From Catellatospora coxensis (GTDB lineage: Bacteria; Actinomycetota; Actinomycetes; Mycobacteriales; Micromonosporaceae), in NCBI RefSeq assembly GCF_016862635.1, contig NZ_BONI01000092.1, positions 1-33,893 on the forward strand: DNA of 33,893 nucleotides, written 5' to 3'. The position numbers and the translations under genes are program-made. Below are positions 7,416-14,454 of the stretch, one piece after another; position 1 is the first letter of the stretch, and each line of letters starts with the position of its first letter. The notes below the pieces were generated by a model that saw only the letters and a list, made by a program, of their open reading frames with translations, was not told where the DNA came from and ran no database searches.

Positions 7416-9107
7416 TCATCTCCGCCGTCGGCGGCGGCGCAGCAGCATCACGACCGGTGTCGCGAACATGGCGGTGAAGACGGCCATGCAGCCGAGGAAG
7501 GCCCAGTCGAGCGCTTCGGCGCCGCCCGAGGCGATCCCGACCACCACCCCCAGCAGGGTGAGCAGGCCGAGACCGGCGGCCACGAGGCCGAGCAGCACGA
7601 TCGCGATGATCTCGCCGACGTTGCCGGCGCCGTCGGCGGGCGGGGCGGCGGCGGGCGGGGCGGCGGCAGGCCGCGGGATCGAGGCCGGGTCGCGCGCCGG
7701 TTGCGGAAGGTGCCGGGCCGGGCCGACGCCGGCGTCGAGCGCGCCGATCTCCTGGTACGGCATGGCCCACATCGCGGGTTCCAGGTGCAGCACGATGCCG
7801 TCGTTGCCGATGAGCCGGCGCGCGCCGTCCGGCCAGCTCATCATGGCCGCGCAGTCCGCGTAGTGGACCGTGGAGCAGGAGTGCTCGCGCACGATGCTCG
7901 CCGCGTCCGGCCCGATCACCAGCGCGACCTCGCCGTCCTCGCGGTGGGCGTAGCGGCGGCCGTCGGCCTCGCACTCCGAGGAGGTCGGCGCGGCGGCGAA
8001 GCCGGCCCAGTCGGCCGTGGTGCGGCACGGTGTCTGCAGCAGCGCGGTGTCGTAGGCCTCGACGGCGACGGCGTGCACCTGCGCCACGGTGACCGCCGAC
8101 AGCTCGGCGCGCAGCTCGTCCACGGTCAGGTTGCGCTGGCCGGTGAGCAGGTTGAGCGCGTGTCCGGGCAGGCGGGCCGCCTCGATCTCCGGGTGGTTCA
8201 GGTTCTCCAGGGACTTGTTCTGTACGGCGGTGACGCCCGCCGGGTCGATGGTCCCGTGGCGCAGCCGGGCCAGCACGTCGACGAAACCGCCCAGCACCGC
8301 GTCCTGCTTCTCGGGCAGCGCGTCCGCGTACGCGGAGACCGTCGCGTAGCCGTCGCCCCGGGGGTCGCACGAAGTGGACGCGGCGTAGGAGTAGCCGCCC
8401 TCCTGGCGCAGGTCACGGAACAGCTCCCGTTCCAGCACTCCGGAATAGACGCTGGCCGCGGTGCTGCGACGGACCACCGCGCTGAACACCACACTGGTGT
8501 CGTCACCGGTGTACCAGGCGGGGGTCTGCGGCAGGGCCGAGGTCGGCTTCGGCACTGGGCGGCGCACCCCCGGCCGCAGCCGCAGGCGCAGCCCGTCCGG
8601 GACCCGATCGCCCGCGATCCACAGCACGGCGTTCTCCCGGGTGAAGTAGTTCTCCACCCACCAGCGCAGATCCTCCGGGCGAAGCCGGGCCAGTCCCCAC
8701 TCCGGGTAGCTGGGCAGGCCGTAGCCCTGCGCGCCGTACCGCCAGAGCGGCAGCGCCGAGGTGCCGCCGCGGGTGCGGCTCTCGGTGCGCAGGATCTCCT
8801 TCTCGGTCTCCAGCCGGTGCATCGGCAGGTCGGCGAGCCCGTCGCACACCTTGCCGAGGTAACCCACCACATCGGACTCGCTGCCGCGCAGGTGGAAGTG
8901 GGTGTACACGGAAGCTGTCTCGCCGTTGTAGTGGTAGTCGGACAGCCCGCTGTCGTGCAGCGCCAGATGCTCCACCAGGTGCGTGATGCCGTGCAGCGGC
9001 AGCGTCTCGTCGGCCTGGCCGACCCGGAAGATCAGCCCGGCCGCGGTCCGCCCGGTGGACGGCGCGAACAGGGTGGGCACCCCGTCGACCTCGATCATCT
9101 CGACCAC
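7416..9107 (-). CDS. M16-family (insulinase-like) zinc protease with C-terminal membrane anchor
   Basis: The start chosen is the GTG at 9107, two bases after the stop of the upstream gene, with AAGGTGGG as ribosome-binding site; this gives 563 residues. The inverted zinc motif HLVEH is at 43-47 (E46 general base). The third zinc ligand is probably the Glu of ETEKEILRTES near residue 109. RQEGGYSYAAS is the M16 substrate-binding Arg/Tyr-type motif in the second half. After a Pro/Ala linker there are two membrane helices near 490-550, and the protein ends in a run of Arg. M16 enzymes degrade peptides in a closed chamber; a membrane-tethered, single-chain version without a signal peptide is unusual. 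It is translationally linked to the helical protein upstream. Confidence 0.85.
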   Translation of the reverse strand: MVEMIEVDGVPTLFAPSTGRTAAGLIFRVGQADETLPLHGITHLVEHLALHDSGLSDYHYNGETASVYTHFHLRGSESDVVGYLGKVCDGLADLPMHRLETEKEILRTESRTRGGTSALPLWRYGAQGYGLPSYPEWGLARLRPEDLRWWVENYFTRENAVLWIAGDRVPDGLRLRLRPGVRRPVPKPTSALPQTPAWYTGDDTSVVFSAVVRRSTAASVYSGVLERELFRDLRQEGGYSYAASTSCDPRGDGYATVSAYADALPEKQDAVLGGFVDVLARLRHGTIDPAGVTAVQNKSLENLNHPEIEAARLPGHALNLLTGQRNLTVDELRAELSAVTVAQVHAVAVEAYDTALLQTPCRTTADWAGFAAAPTSSECEADGRRYAHREDGEVALVIGPDAASIVREHSCSTVHYADCAAMMSWPDGARRLIGNDGIVLHLEPAMWAMPYQEIGALDAGVGPARHLPQPARDPASIPRPAAAPPAAAPPADGAGNVGEIIAIVLLGLVAAGLGLLTLLGVVVGIASGGAEALDWAFLGCMAVFTAMFATPVVMLLRRRRRRR

Positions 9108-9109
9108 TG

Positions 9110-10057
9110 TCAGCCCACCTTCAGCGCGAGGTCGCGGTGCTTGACGAACTCCTGCGCCGCGTCGCCCAGGTAGCTCCAGGGGGACGTGCTCGCGAGACCG
9201 CCCAGGGCGCGGAAGTGCGCGGCGGCCCGCCCGTGCTCCCCGGCGAGGCTGAACAAGCAGGCGAAGCCGCTGTGCGCGCCGACCCAGCCGTAGACCGGCC
9301 GGAACGACGGGTGCAGCACCGAACGCCGCGCCGCGTCGGCGAGCTCCTGCAGCACCTCGGGCCGGTGCAGGTACGCGGCCCGCTCCGCGCCGCGCGACGC
9401 CAGCCAGTACTCCAGGTGGACCTCGGTGATGAGCTTCGCGTTGATGCTGCCCTCGGGCGCGGCGGCGGTGCACTGGCGGGCGAACCCGAACGCCGCCTCC
9501 CACGATCCGCCCCACTTCGGACACAGCTGCTGCAGCAGCTGCGTCTGCGCGAAGAACATGTGGGGGTGGTGCTTGGCCAGCCGGTCGTAGCGCCGGCGCG
9601 CCTCGGCCTGGCCCAGCTCCAGTCCGCGCGCGTTGGTGATGCGCATCGCCCACGCCGCCCCGTTGTCCGGCTCGCGGGCGGTGACCTCCAGCAGCCGTTC
9701 CTCGCCGAAACGCAGGAACTCGTGCATCTCGGCGAACTGCTCCCGGCTGACGTGCTGCGCCTGCGCGCCGGTGCGCGCCTCCCATGCCATGTCGATGGCC
9801 CGCGCCCCGATCAGCAGCTTGGGCAGGATCGCCGACGGCCGCGCCTCCGCCACCTGGCCGAGCAGGTTCATCACGCCGGGCACCTCCGCGACGACGTCTG
9901 CGGTGAAGTAGACCGCGTCGGGGGTCTGCAGCTGCGCGAAGTGGCGGGCGAGGGAGTCCCAGTCGCCCTGGCGGCACCAGGTCCGCACGGACTGCACCTC
10001 GGGGAAGGCCGCCGCCCGGTCGAACGAGGGCGCGGCGGCGGCCGGGATGATCGTCAC
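9110..10057 (-). CDS. All-helical protein of unknown function, partner of the M16 protease
   Basis: The 315 residues are almost entirely predicted helices with repeated aromatic and Ala positions, resembling a degenerate TPR/alpha-solenoid (for example LGQAEARRRYDRLAKHHPHM and LAGEHGRAAAHFRALGGLA). There is no signal peptide or membrane segment. I recognise no catalytic motif. The gene starts with GTG; TAGGAT ends 6 nt upstream, pointing to a leaderless mRNA. Its stop codon lies 2 bp before the M16 start, so the two are surely co-transcribed and probably act together. A scaffold or substrate-presenting role is inference only. Confidence 0.7.
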   Translation of the reverse strand: MTIIPAAAAPSFDRAAAFPEVQSVRTWCRQGDWDSLARHFAQLQTPDAVYFTADVVAEVPGVMNLLGQVAEARPSAILPKLLIGARAIDMAWEARTGAQAQHVSREQFAEMHEFLRFGEERLLEVTAREPDNGAAWAMRITNARGLELGQAEARRRYDRLAKHHPHMFFAQTQLLQQLCPKWGGSWEAAFGFARQCTAAAPEGSINAKLITEVHLEYWLASRGAERAAYLHRPEVLQELADAARRSVLHPSFRPVYGWVGAHSGFACLFSLAGEHGRAAAHFRALGGLASTSPWSYLGDAAQEFVKHRDLALKVG

Positions 10058-10098
10058 CGGGGCATCCTAGGTGACCGGTCACGCTGTGCGATGCCCCG
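10058..10098 (-). promoter_or_regulatory. Promoter of the helical protein/M16 unit inside a nested palindrome
   Basis: TAGGAT (10064-10069, minus strand) ends 6 nt before the GTG at 10057. The region is an inverted repeat: CGGGGCATC (10058-10066) with GATGCCCCG (10090-10098). Inside it sits a second perfect palindrome, GTGACCGGTCAC (10071-10082), immediately upstream of the -10. This layout suits a dimeric repressor. It could also end the upstream oxidoreductase transcript. Confidence 0.55.
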
Positions 10099-10115
10099 TG
10101 ACGACCGCCGTACGG

Positions 10116-11108
10116 CTAGAGCTTCACCACCATTTTCCCGGTGTTCGCCCCGCGCAGCAGGCCGGTGAACGCCTCCGGCGCGTTCTCCAGCCCTTCGACC
10201 ACGGTCTCCTCGGCCTTGATCTCACCGGCCGCGTACCACGCGCCGACCTCGCGGATCAGGTCGGCCATGCGCTCGTTGTGGTCGCTCACGATGAATCCGC
10301 GCATGGTGAGCCGCTTGCCGATCATCAGGGTCATGTTGTCCGGCCCCGGCACCGGCTCGTTGTACGCCGAGATCGCGCCGCACAGCGCGAACCGGGCGAA
10401 CGGCTTCGCCCGCGCGATGGCCGCGGTGAGGTGGTCGCCGCCGACGTTGTCGAAGTAGACGTCGATGCCCTCCGGCGCGGCCTGCTTGAGCAGGGCGGAC
10501 ACGTCGCCGTCGCGGTAGTTGAACGCGGCGTCGAAGCCGAGGTCGCCGGTGAGGTGGGCGACCTTGGCCGCGCTGCCGGCGCTGCCGATCACCCGGGCGG
10601 CCCCCTTCAGCCGGGCGAGCTGGCCCACCAGGCTGCCGACCGCGCCGGCCGCGCCCGACACGAACACGGTGTCACCGGGCTTCATCGCGGCGATGTCGAG
10701 CAGCCCGACGTACGCGGTGAGGCCCGGCATGCCGAGCACGCCGAGGAACGCGCTGGGCGGCGCGACCGGGTCGAGCCTGCGGAAGCGGCGCGCGTCGTCG
10801 ACCGCCCACTCGCGCCAGCCGTAGCCGTGCAGCACCAGGTCACCGGCCTTCAGGTCGGGCGAGCGCGACTCGACGACCTCGCCGACGGCCCCGCCGTCGA
10901 GCACCGCGTCCAGCGCGAACGGCGGCACGTACGACTTCACGTCGTTCATCCGCCCGCGCATGTACGGGTCCACCGACATCACCAGGTTGCGTACCTTGAC
11001 CTGGCCCTCGGCGGGTTCCGGCACCGCCACCTCCACCAGCCGGAAGTTGTCCGGGGTGGGCATCGCCACGGGGCGCGAAGCCAGGTGGATCTCACGTCCG
11101 ACGGTCAC
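10116..11108 (-). CDS. Zinc-independent MDR-family NADPH-dependent oxidoreductase (leukotriene B4 dehydrogenase/CurA-like)
   Basis: The 330 residues fit the double-bond reductase branch of the medium-chain dehydrogenase/reductase superfamily. MSVDPYMRGRMND near 44-56 is diagnostic. The Rossmann motif is VFVSGAAGAVGSLVGQLA, followed by VIGSAGS for the NADPH phosphate. YFDNVGGDHL and the final TGKMVVKL also match the family. There are no catalytic zinc ligands. Such enzymes reduce alpha,beta-unsaturated ketones and aldehydes. The GTG start overlaps the ohrR stop by 4 bp (GTGA), so it is the third gene of the ohr operon. Detoxifying reactive carbonyls from lipid peroxidation would suit that context (inference). 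Confidence 0.92.
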   Translation of the reverse strand: MTVGREIHLASRPVAMPTPDNFRLVEVAVPEPAEGQVKVRNLVMSVDPYMRGRMNDVKSYVPPFALDAVLDGGAVGEVVESRSPDLKAGDLVLHGYGWREWAVDDARRFRRLDPVAPPSAFLGVLGMPGLTAYVGLLDIAAMKPGDTVFVSGAAGAVGSLVGQLARLKGAARVIGSAGSAAKVAHLTGDLGFDAAFNYRDGDVSALLKQAAPEGIDVYFDNVGGDHLTAAIARAKPFARFALCGAISAYNEPVPGPDNMTLMIGKRLTMRGFIVSDHNERMADLIREVGAWYAAGEIKAEETVVEGLENAPEAFTGLLRGANTGKMVVKL

Positions 11109-11575
11109 GTCGTCTCCTTGTCCGGGACGGCCGTGGCCGCCTCAGTGATCTTGCGCAGCGTGTCACGCAGGTAGGCGAGTTCGGAAGCGGGCACGCCGGT
11201 CGCCTCGGCGATCGCCCGCGGGATGCCGGTGGCCTGCTCGCGCAGGCGGTCACCGGAGGCGGTGAGGCTGACCACGACGGAGCGCTCGTCGCGCGGGTCG
11301 CGGGCGCGGTCCACCAGGCCGGCCGCCTCCAGCCGCTTGAGCAGCGGGGACAGCGTGCCCGAGTCGAGTTGCAGGGACTCCCCCAGCGCCTTGACCGAGG
11401 TCGGGCCGCGCTCCCAGAGCACCAGCATCACCAGGTACTGCGGATAGGTCAGGCCGAGCCGTTCCAGCACGGGCCGGTAGATCGCGGTCAGCGCGCGGCT
11501 GGCGGCGTACAGCGCGAAGCAGACCTGCTTCTGCAGGTCCAGGTCACCGGGGTCCGGGCGGTCGGCGCGGGTCAT
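11105..11575 (-). CDS. ohrR: OhrR, MarR-family organic hydroperoxide sensor
   Basis: From the ATG at 11575 the protein has 156 residues. The N-terminal helix reads LQKQVCFALYAASRAL with C19, the conserved peroxide-reactive Cys of OhrR, and the following LTYPQYLVMLVLWE contains the Tyr that contacts it. The winged helix-turn-helix is visible: LGESLQLDSGTLSPLLKRLE and RDPRDERSVVVSLT (wing). Known OhrR proteins repress ohr until the Cys is oxidised by organic peroxides. The ATG lies 4 nt after the ohr stop and the gene overlaps the next by 4 bp, so it forms a tight three-gene operon and probably autoregulates. Confidence 0.94.
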   Translation of the reverse strand: MTRADRPDPGDLDLQKQVCFALYAASRALTAIYRPVLERLGLTYPQYLVMLVLWERGPTSVKALGESLQLDSGTLSPLLKRLEAAGLVDRARDPRDERSVVVSLTASGDRLREQATGIPRAIAEATGVPASELAYLRDTLRKITEAATAVPDKETT

Positions 11576-11579
11576 GGTC

Positions 11580-11993
11580 TCAGCGAAGCACGAGCTGGAC
11601 GTCGATGTTGCCACGGGTGGCGTTCGAGTACGGGCAGACCTGGTGCGCGGTGTCCACTAGCTGGCGCGCCGTGTCGGCGGGCACACCCGGCAGCGCGACC
11701 TCCAGGGTCACGGACAGGCCGAATCCGGCGCCGTCGCGGCCGAGCCCGACGTGCGCGGTCACCTCGGAGCCGTCGACGTCGGCCTTGGCCCGCCGGGCGA
11801 CCAGCCGCAGCGCGGAGTGGAAGCAGGCCGCGTACCCGGCCGCGAACAGCTGCTCCGGGTTGGTCGCCCCGCCGGCCCCGCCGAGCTCGGCGGGCGTCGC
11901 CACGGCCGTCTCCAGCAGCCCGTCCGAGCTGCGCACCTTGCCGTCACGTCCATCACCGGTAGCCGTCGCGACGGCCGTGTAAAGAGGAGTCAT
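11580..11993 (-). CDS. ohr: Ohr, organic hydroperoxide reductase
   Basis: The 137-residue protein is full length for Ohr (OsmC/Ohr superfamily). Both redox cysteines are present: C57 in YAACFHSAL and C120 in VCPYSNATRGN. NPEQLFAAGYAACF is the family signature. Ohr is a lipoyl-dependent thiol peroxidase acting on organic and fatty-acid hydroperoxides in the cytosol. It is the first gene of the ohr-ohrR-oxidoreductase operon. TAGGTT ends 6 nt before the ATG with TTGTGC 17 bp further up, and a 12-bp palindrome covers that -35, so control by OhrR is very likely. Confidence 0.96.
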   Translation of the reverse strand: MTPLYTAVATATGDGRDGKVRSSDGLLETAVATPAELGGAGGATNPEQLFAAGYAACFHSALRLVARRAKADVDGSEVTAHVGLGRDGAGFGLSVTLEVALPGVPADTARQLVDTAHQVCPYSNATRGNIDVQLVLR

Positions 11994-11999
11994 GCCCTC

Positions 12000-12029
12000 A
12001 ACCTAACGACGATTCAGGTTGTGCACAAC
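12000..12029 (-). promoter_or_regulatory. ohr promoter with candidate OhrR operator
   Basis: On the minus strand: -35 TTGTGC (12023-12028), 17-bp spacer, -10 TAGGTT (12000-12005), then 6 nt to the ohr ATG. The perfect palindrome GTTGTGCACAAC (12018-12029) covers the -35. A MarR-type dimer bound here would block RNA polymerase. Confidence 0.75.
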
Positions 12030-12052
12030 TAAACTGCGCGCGATCAAAATCA

Positions 12053-12118
12053 CGCCCTCGCCGCCCTCGCCGCCCGCGCGCCGGCGCGACCGGTGCGACC
12101 GGTGCGACCGGTGCGACC
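12053..12118. repeat. 9-bp tandem repeats
   Basis: CGCCCTCGC occurs twice (12053-12070), followed by the variant CGCCCGCGC (12071-12079). After a short junction, GCGACCGGT occurs 3.7 times (12086-12118). Both blocks have a 9-nt period. The stretch lies between the ohr promoter and the hairpin before the nuclease gene; I find no plausible gene in it. Confidence 0.8.
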
Positions 12119-12126
12119 TTTCATAA

Positions 12127-12183
12127 ACGGTGGCCTATCTCATCGACTCCGGAAGCCGAAAAGTCCACGTAATAGGCCACCGT
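12127..12183. repeat. Inverted repeat, family copy 2 (GGCCTAT/ATAGGCC hairpin)
   Basis: ACGGTGGCCTAT (12127-12138) pairs perfectly with ATAGGCCACCGT (12172-12183); the inner part is imperfect (GACT/AGTC). The left arm ACGGTGGCCTATCTCATCGA matches 18 of 20 bases of the copy at 554-618. This copy lies between divergent genes, upstream of the nuclease. Confidence 0.8.
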
Positions 12184-12234
12184 CAATCGCTGACCACCCC
12201 CGCACGCGCGCAGCCGGAGTGCGACGATGGTCCG

Positions 12235-12855
12235 GTGCCACGAAAGCGACAAAGCGGACGCCAGCGCGAGCACCGCGCGACGCTGTTCTGGCTGGTCGTA
12301 CTCGCGCTCGCCGCAGGTGGCTGGCTCTGGTACACCTACGGCCGCCCCGGCCCCCCGCCTCCGGCCGCGACGGCCTCGCCCACCCCGTCGCCCCGCCCCG
12401 CCCGGCCGCCCGCCGGGGCGCAGGCGGCGCGCGTGGACTTCCCGCTCGACGGCGACTCGCTGCAGGTCACGGCCGACCAGCCGGGTCCGGTGATCGACGT
12501 CACCGACCCGGTCCAGGTGCGGCTGCTCGGCATCGACGCCCCTGAACTGCACGGCGCCGACGGCAGTCCCCGGTGCTGGGCCGACACCGCCCGCACCGAG
12601 CTGCAGGAACTCGCCCCGAACGGCTCCCGGCTGTGGCTGCTGCCCGACGAGCAGCGGCTCGACCCGTACGGCCGCCGCCTGGTCTACGCGTGGACCGCCG
12701 ACGGCCGTTTCGTCAACGGGGAGCTGGCCGCCCGCGGGGCCGTGCGCGAGCTCGCGATCCGGCCCAACCTGGCACACCAGCAGGAGCTGCACGACGCCGT
12801 CGAGCAGGCGCGGACCCAGCGGCGCGGCCTGTGGGGAAGCTGCGTCGGCAGATAA
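12235..12855 (+). CDS. Membrane-anchored or secreted thermonuclease-family nuclease
   Basis: The start chosen is the GTG at 12235 (206 residues); an ATG 105 bp upstream lies inside the GGCCTAT hairpin repeat and is unlikely. The N-terminus is basic (MPRKRQSGRQR), then a hydrophobic helix at about 17-33 (signal anchor), a Pro-rich linker to about 62, and a staphylococcal-nuclease OB-fold domain. Key motifs: DGDSLQV (Ca-binding Asp), VRLLGIDAPEL (catalytic Arg and Asp), RLDPYGRRLVYAW and FVNGELAARG. The Glu and second Arg of the active site are expected within the DPYGRRL region. It probably cleaves DNA or RNA outside the membrane for nutrient recovery or defence (inference). Confidence 0.88.
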   Translation: MPRKRQSGRQREHRATLFWLVVLALAAGGWLWYTYGRPGPPPPAATASPTPSPRPARPPAGAQAARVDFPLDGDSLQVTADQPGPVIDVTDPVQVRLLGIDAPELHGADGSPRCWADTARTELQELAPNGSRLWLLPDEQRLDPYGRRLVYAWTADGRFVNGELAARGAVRELAIRPNLAHQQELHDAVEQARTQRRGLWGSCVGR

Positions 12856-12921
12856 TCATTTAGCGAAGATTTCAAGTACGTCCAATGGCTTTGTGTCGTT
12901 GATTGCGGAAGAATCCCGCCC

Positions 12922-13689
12922 GTGGAGGTCCCGATCGGTACGGCGCTGGCAGGGCGATACGTGCTGACCAGGCCACTGGCGCGCGGCGGAGTCTCCACTG
13001 TGTACCAGGCCGTCGACGCGACCGCCGGCCGCCGGCTCGCGGTGAAGGTGGTCGACGACCGCTACTCCGGCCTGATCCGGCACGAGGCCGCGATGACCGA
13101 CCGGCTGCGCCACCCGCACGTGCCCAAGGTGCTCGACGTGGGCGTGGAGACCGGGCCGGACGGCCGCGACATCGGCTACCTGGCCCTCGAACTGCTCAAG
13201 GGTGAGGCCCTGACCAGCGTGCTGCTGGACGGGCCGCTGCCCTGGGCCGGTGCGGTGCGGGTCGCCGCCACCGCCGCCGACGTGCTCGCGGTGGCCCACC
13301 GGCGCGGCGTCGTGCACCGGGACCTGACCCCCGGCAACGTCATGATCACCACCACCGGCCCGAAGGTGGTCGACTTCGGACTGGCCGAGCTCATCGGCAG
13401 CAAGGCCACCCCGGAGTTCGCCAACCCCTCCGACGACGTGTACGCCCTGGGCGCCCTGCTCTACCAGGTGCTCACCGGCAAGTCACCGTACGCCGGGGGC
13501 AACCGCAGCCCGCAGGGCCCGGCGGCGCTGCGCCGGCTCGCGCCCACCCCGGTGCTGGCCGTGCCCGGCCTGCCGCAGGCGGTCTCCGACCTGTGCCGCG
13601 CCTGCATGGACAAGAACTCGCTGGCGCGGCCCAGCGCCCGGGAGGCGTCGCTGCGACTGTGGACCATCGTCGGCAACGCCATGCATTGA
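12922..13689 (+). CDS. Compact soluble Ser/Thr protein kinase with shortened activation segment
   Basis: The 255 residues are only a kinase domain with no membrane helix or sensor domain. Hanks motifs: Gly-rich loop LARGGVSTVY (19-28), K42 in LAVKVV, E55 of helix C, HRDLTPGN (132-139, D134 and N139), DFG at 151-153, and DVYALG with D172. All catalytic residues are present, so activity is likely. However, only about 18 residues separate DFG from the DVYALG Asp, where about 35-40 is usual, and the APE motif is replaced by FANP. The usual phosphorylatable loop is therefore largely gone. It ends 6 bp from the convergent DUF397 gene. The intergenic DNA before it is AT-richer than its surroundings. 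Confidence 0.88.
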   Translation: MEVPIGTALAGRYVLTRPLARGGVSTVYQAVDATAGRRLAVKVVDDRYSGLIRHEAAMTDRLRHPHVPKVLDVGVETGPDGRDIGYLALELLKGEALTSVLLDGPLPWAGAVRVAATAADVLAVAHRRGVVHRDLTPGNVMITTTGPKVVDFGLAELIGSKATPEFANPSDDVYALGALLYQVLTGKSPYAGGNRSPQGPAALRRLAPTPVLAVPGLPQAVSDLCRACMDKNSLARPSAREASLRLWTIVGNAMH

Positions 13690-13695
13690 CACTGC

Positions 13696-13893
13696 TCAGC
13701 CGCGCAGCTCTCCGGCCACGAGCCCGGCCGTGAAGGCCCGCCACTCGTCGGCGTCGAAGGTCAGCCACGGGCCGTTCGGCTCTCGCGAGTTGCGCACGAG
13801 GACCAGTTCACCGTCGAAGGACACTTCCACACAGTGCCCGGACTCGCACCGGGACGACCGCCGCCAGTGGCGGTCCTGTTGGTTCTCGGACAT
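13696..13893 (-). CDS. DUF397 small protein (first of two)
   Basis: The 65 residues carry the DUF397 signature: WRRSSRCESGHCVEVSF, then VLVRNSREPNGPWLTFDADEWRAFTAGL. AAGGCGG lies upstream of the ATG at a good distance. DUF397 proteins are an actinobacterial family usually encoded beside XRE/DUF5753 (WhiJ-like) regulators, as here. Proposed roles include binding partner or antagonist of the regulator; I cannot decide between them. The invariant Cys and Ser/Glu positions match the second DUF397 protein at 14081-14278, so the two are paralogues. Confidence 0.9.
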   Translation of the reverse strand: MSENQQDRHWRRSSRCESGHCVEVSFDGELVLVRNSREPNGPWLTFDADEWRAFTAGLVAGELRG

Positions 13894-13951
13894 GGCCTAC
13901 CGCCTTACGCCTAGTTCCGGTTCCCGTTCATCACTGTTGCATATCCGCGAA

Positions 13952-13977
13952 TTCACGAACATGCCATGAGTCGTGAA
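13952..13977. promoter_or_regulatory. Inverted repeat TTCACGA-N12-TCGTGAA, candidate operator
   Basis: TTCACGA (13952-13958) and TCGTGAA (13971-13977) are perfect inverted half-sites 19 bp apart centre to centre, upstream of the first DUF397 gene. The nearby XRE regulator is the obvious candidate binder (inference). Confidence 0.45.
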
Positions 13978-14028
13978 CGACCGGCACTCCCGCGCTCACA
14001 TTCACGTCCGCCCCCGGGGCAAACAGAA

Positions 14029-14057
14029 GGCCGGCACGTCGTCGTCGCGTGCCGGCC
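14029..14057 (-). terminator. Terminator of the second DUF397 gene
   Basis: GGCCGGCACG (14029-14038) and CGTGCCGGCC (14048-14057) form a perfect 10-bp stem with a 9-nt loop. On the minus strand it is followed by the T-rich CTTCTGTTTG. Confidence 0.8.
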
Positions 14058-14080
14058 GGAGCCCGTTCTTCCGTACGGGG

Positions 14081-14278
14081 TCAGCGCAGGTCGAACTCTC
14101 CGGTTTTCACGCCGGCCACGAAAGCTCGGAACGCCTCCGCCGACACGACCAGATGCTGCGCCGGGCTCACCGAGTCTCGAAGACCCACTCCGGTGGTGCC
14201 GAGGTCTGCGACCTCCACGCAGTGGGCCGATTCGCAGCGGCCGCTCTTGCGCCATGCTGCGCCCAGCACAGACGTCAT
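14081..14278 (-). CDS. DUF397 small protein (second of two)
   Basis: The ATG at 14278 has GGAG 8 nt upstream and gives 65 residues. WRKSGRCESAHCVEVADLG is the DUF397 signature, followed by VGLRDSVSPAQHLVVSAEAF and FVAGVKTGEFDLR. It is divergent from the XRE/DUF5753 gene, the standard arrangement for these pairs. It has its own terminator, so the two DUF397 genes are probably separate transcripts. Function is unknown beyond the association with WhiJ-like regulators. Confidence 0.9.
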   Translation of the reverse strand: MTSVLGAAWRKSGRCESAHCVEVADLGTTGVGLRDSVSPAQHLVVSAEAFRAFVAGVKTGEFDLR

Positions 14279-14322
14279 AGGTTCACTCCAGGTCACGATG
14301 GATAGCGAGTACGCCCGCGCGG

Positions 14323-14368
14323 TTACTGGCATGCCGGTCATTGGCGCGCAGGGCTGCGCCCCCAGTAA
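14323..14368. promoter_or_regulatory. Nested inverted repeat in the DUF397/XRE divergent region
   Basis: TTACTGG (14323-14329) pairs with CCAGTAA (14362-14368), and an inner GGCGC/GCGCC hairpin lies between. TAAACT at 14366-14371 is a possible -10 for the XRE gene, which would put the right arm over the promoter. Confidence 0.4.
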
Positions 14369-14454
14369 ACTCGTCCGAAAGATTGGTCGCAAGTAGCCAT
14401 ACGGCGTTTCGCCAGCGGCTCAGTCCGTGGCGGGAACGGAAGGCGGAGATCCAC

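Noticed and set aside
7416-10082. 888-codon frame as a single M16 fusion protein
   Set aside because: The part above 9107 is a frame-shifted shadow of the 9110-10057 gene, and a GTG with a ribosome-binding site at 9107 starts the real gene.
12130-12234. Upstream ATG start for the nuclease
   Set aside because: It lies inside the GGCCTAT hairpin repeat, has no ribosome-binding site and would bury the signal anchor; GTG 12235 is better.
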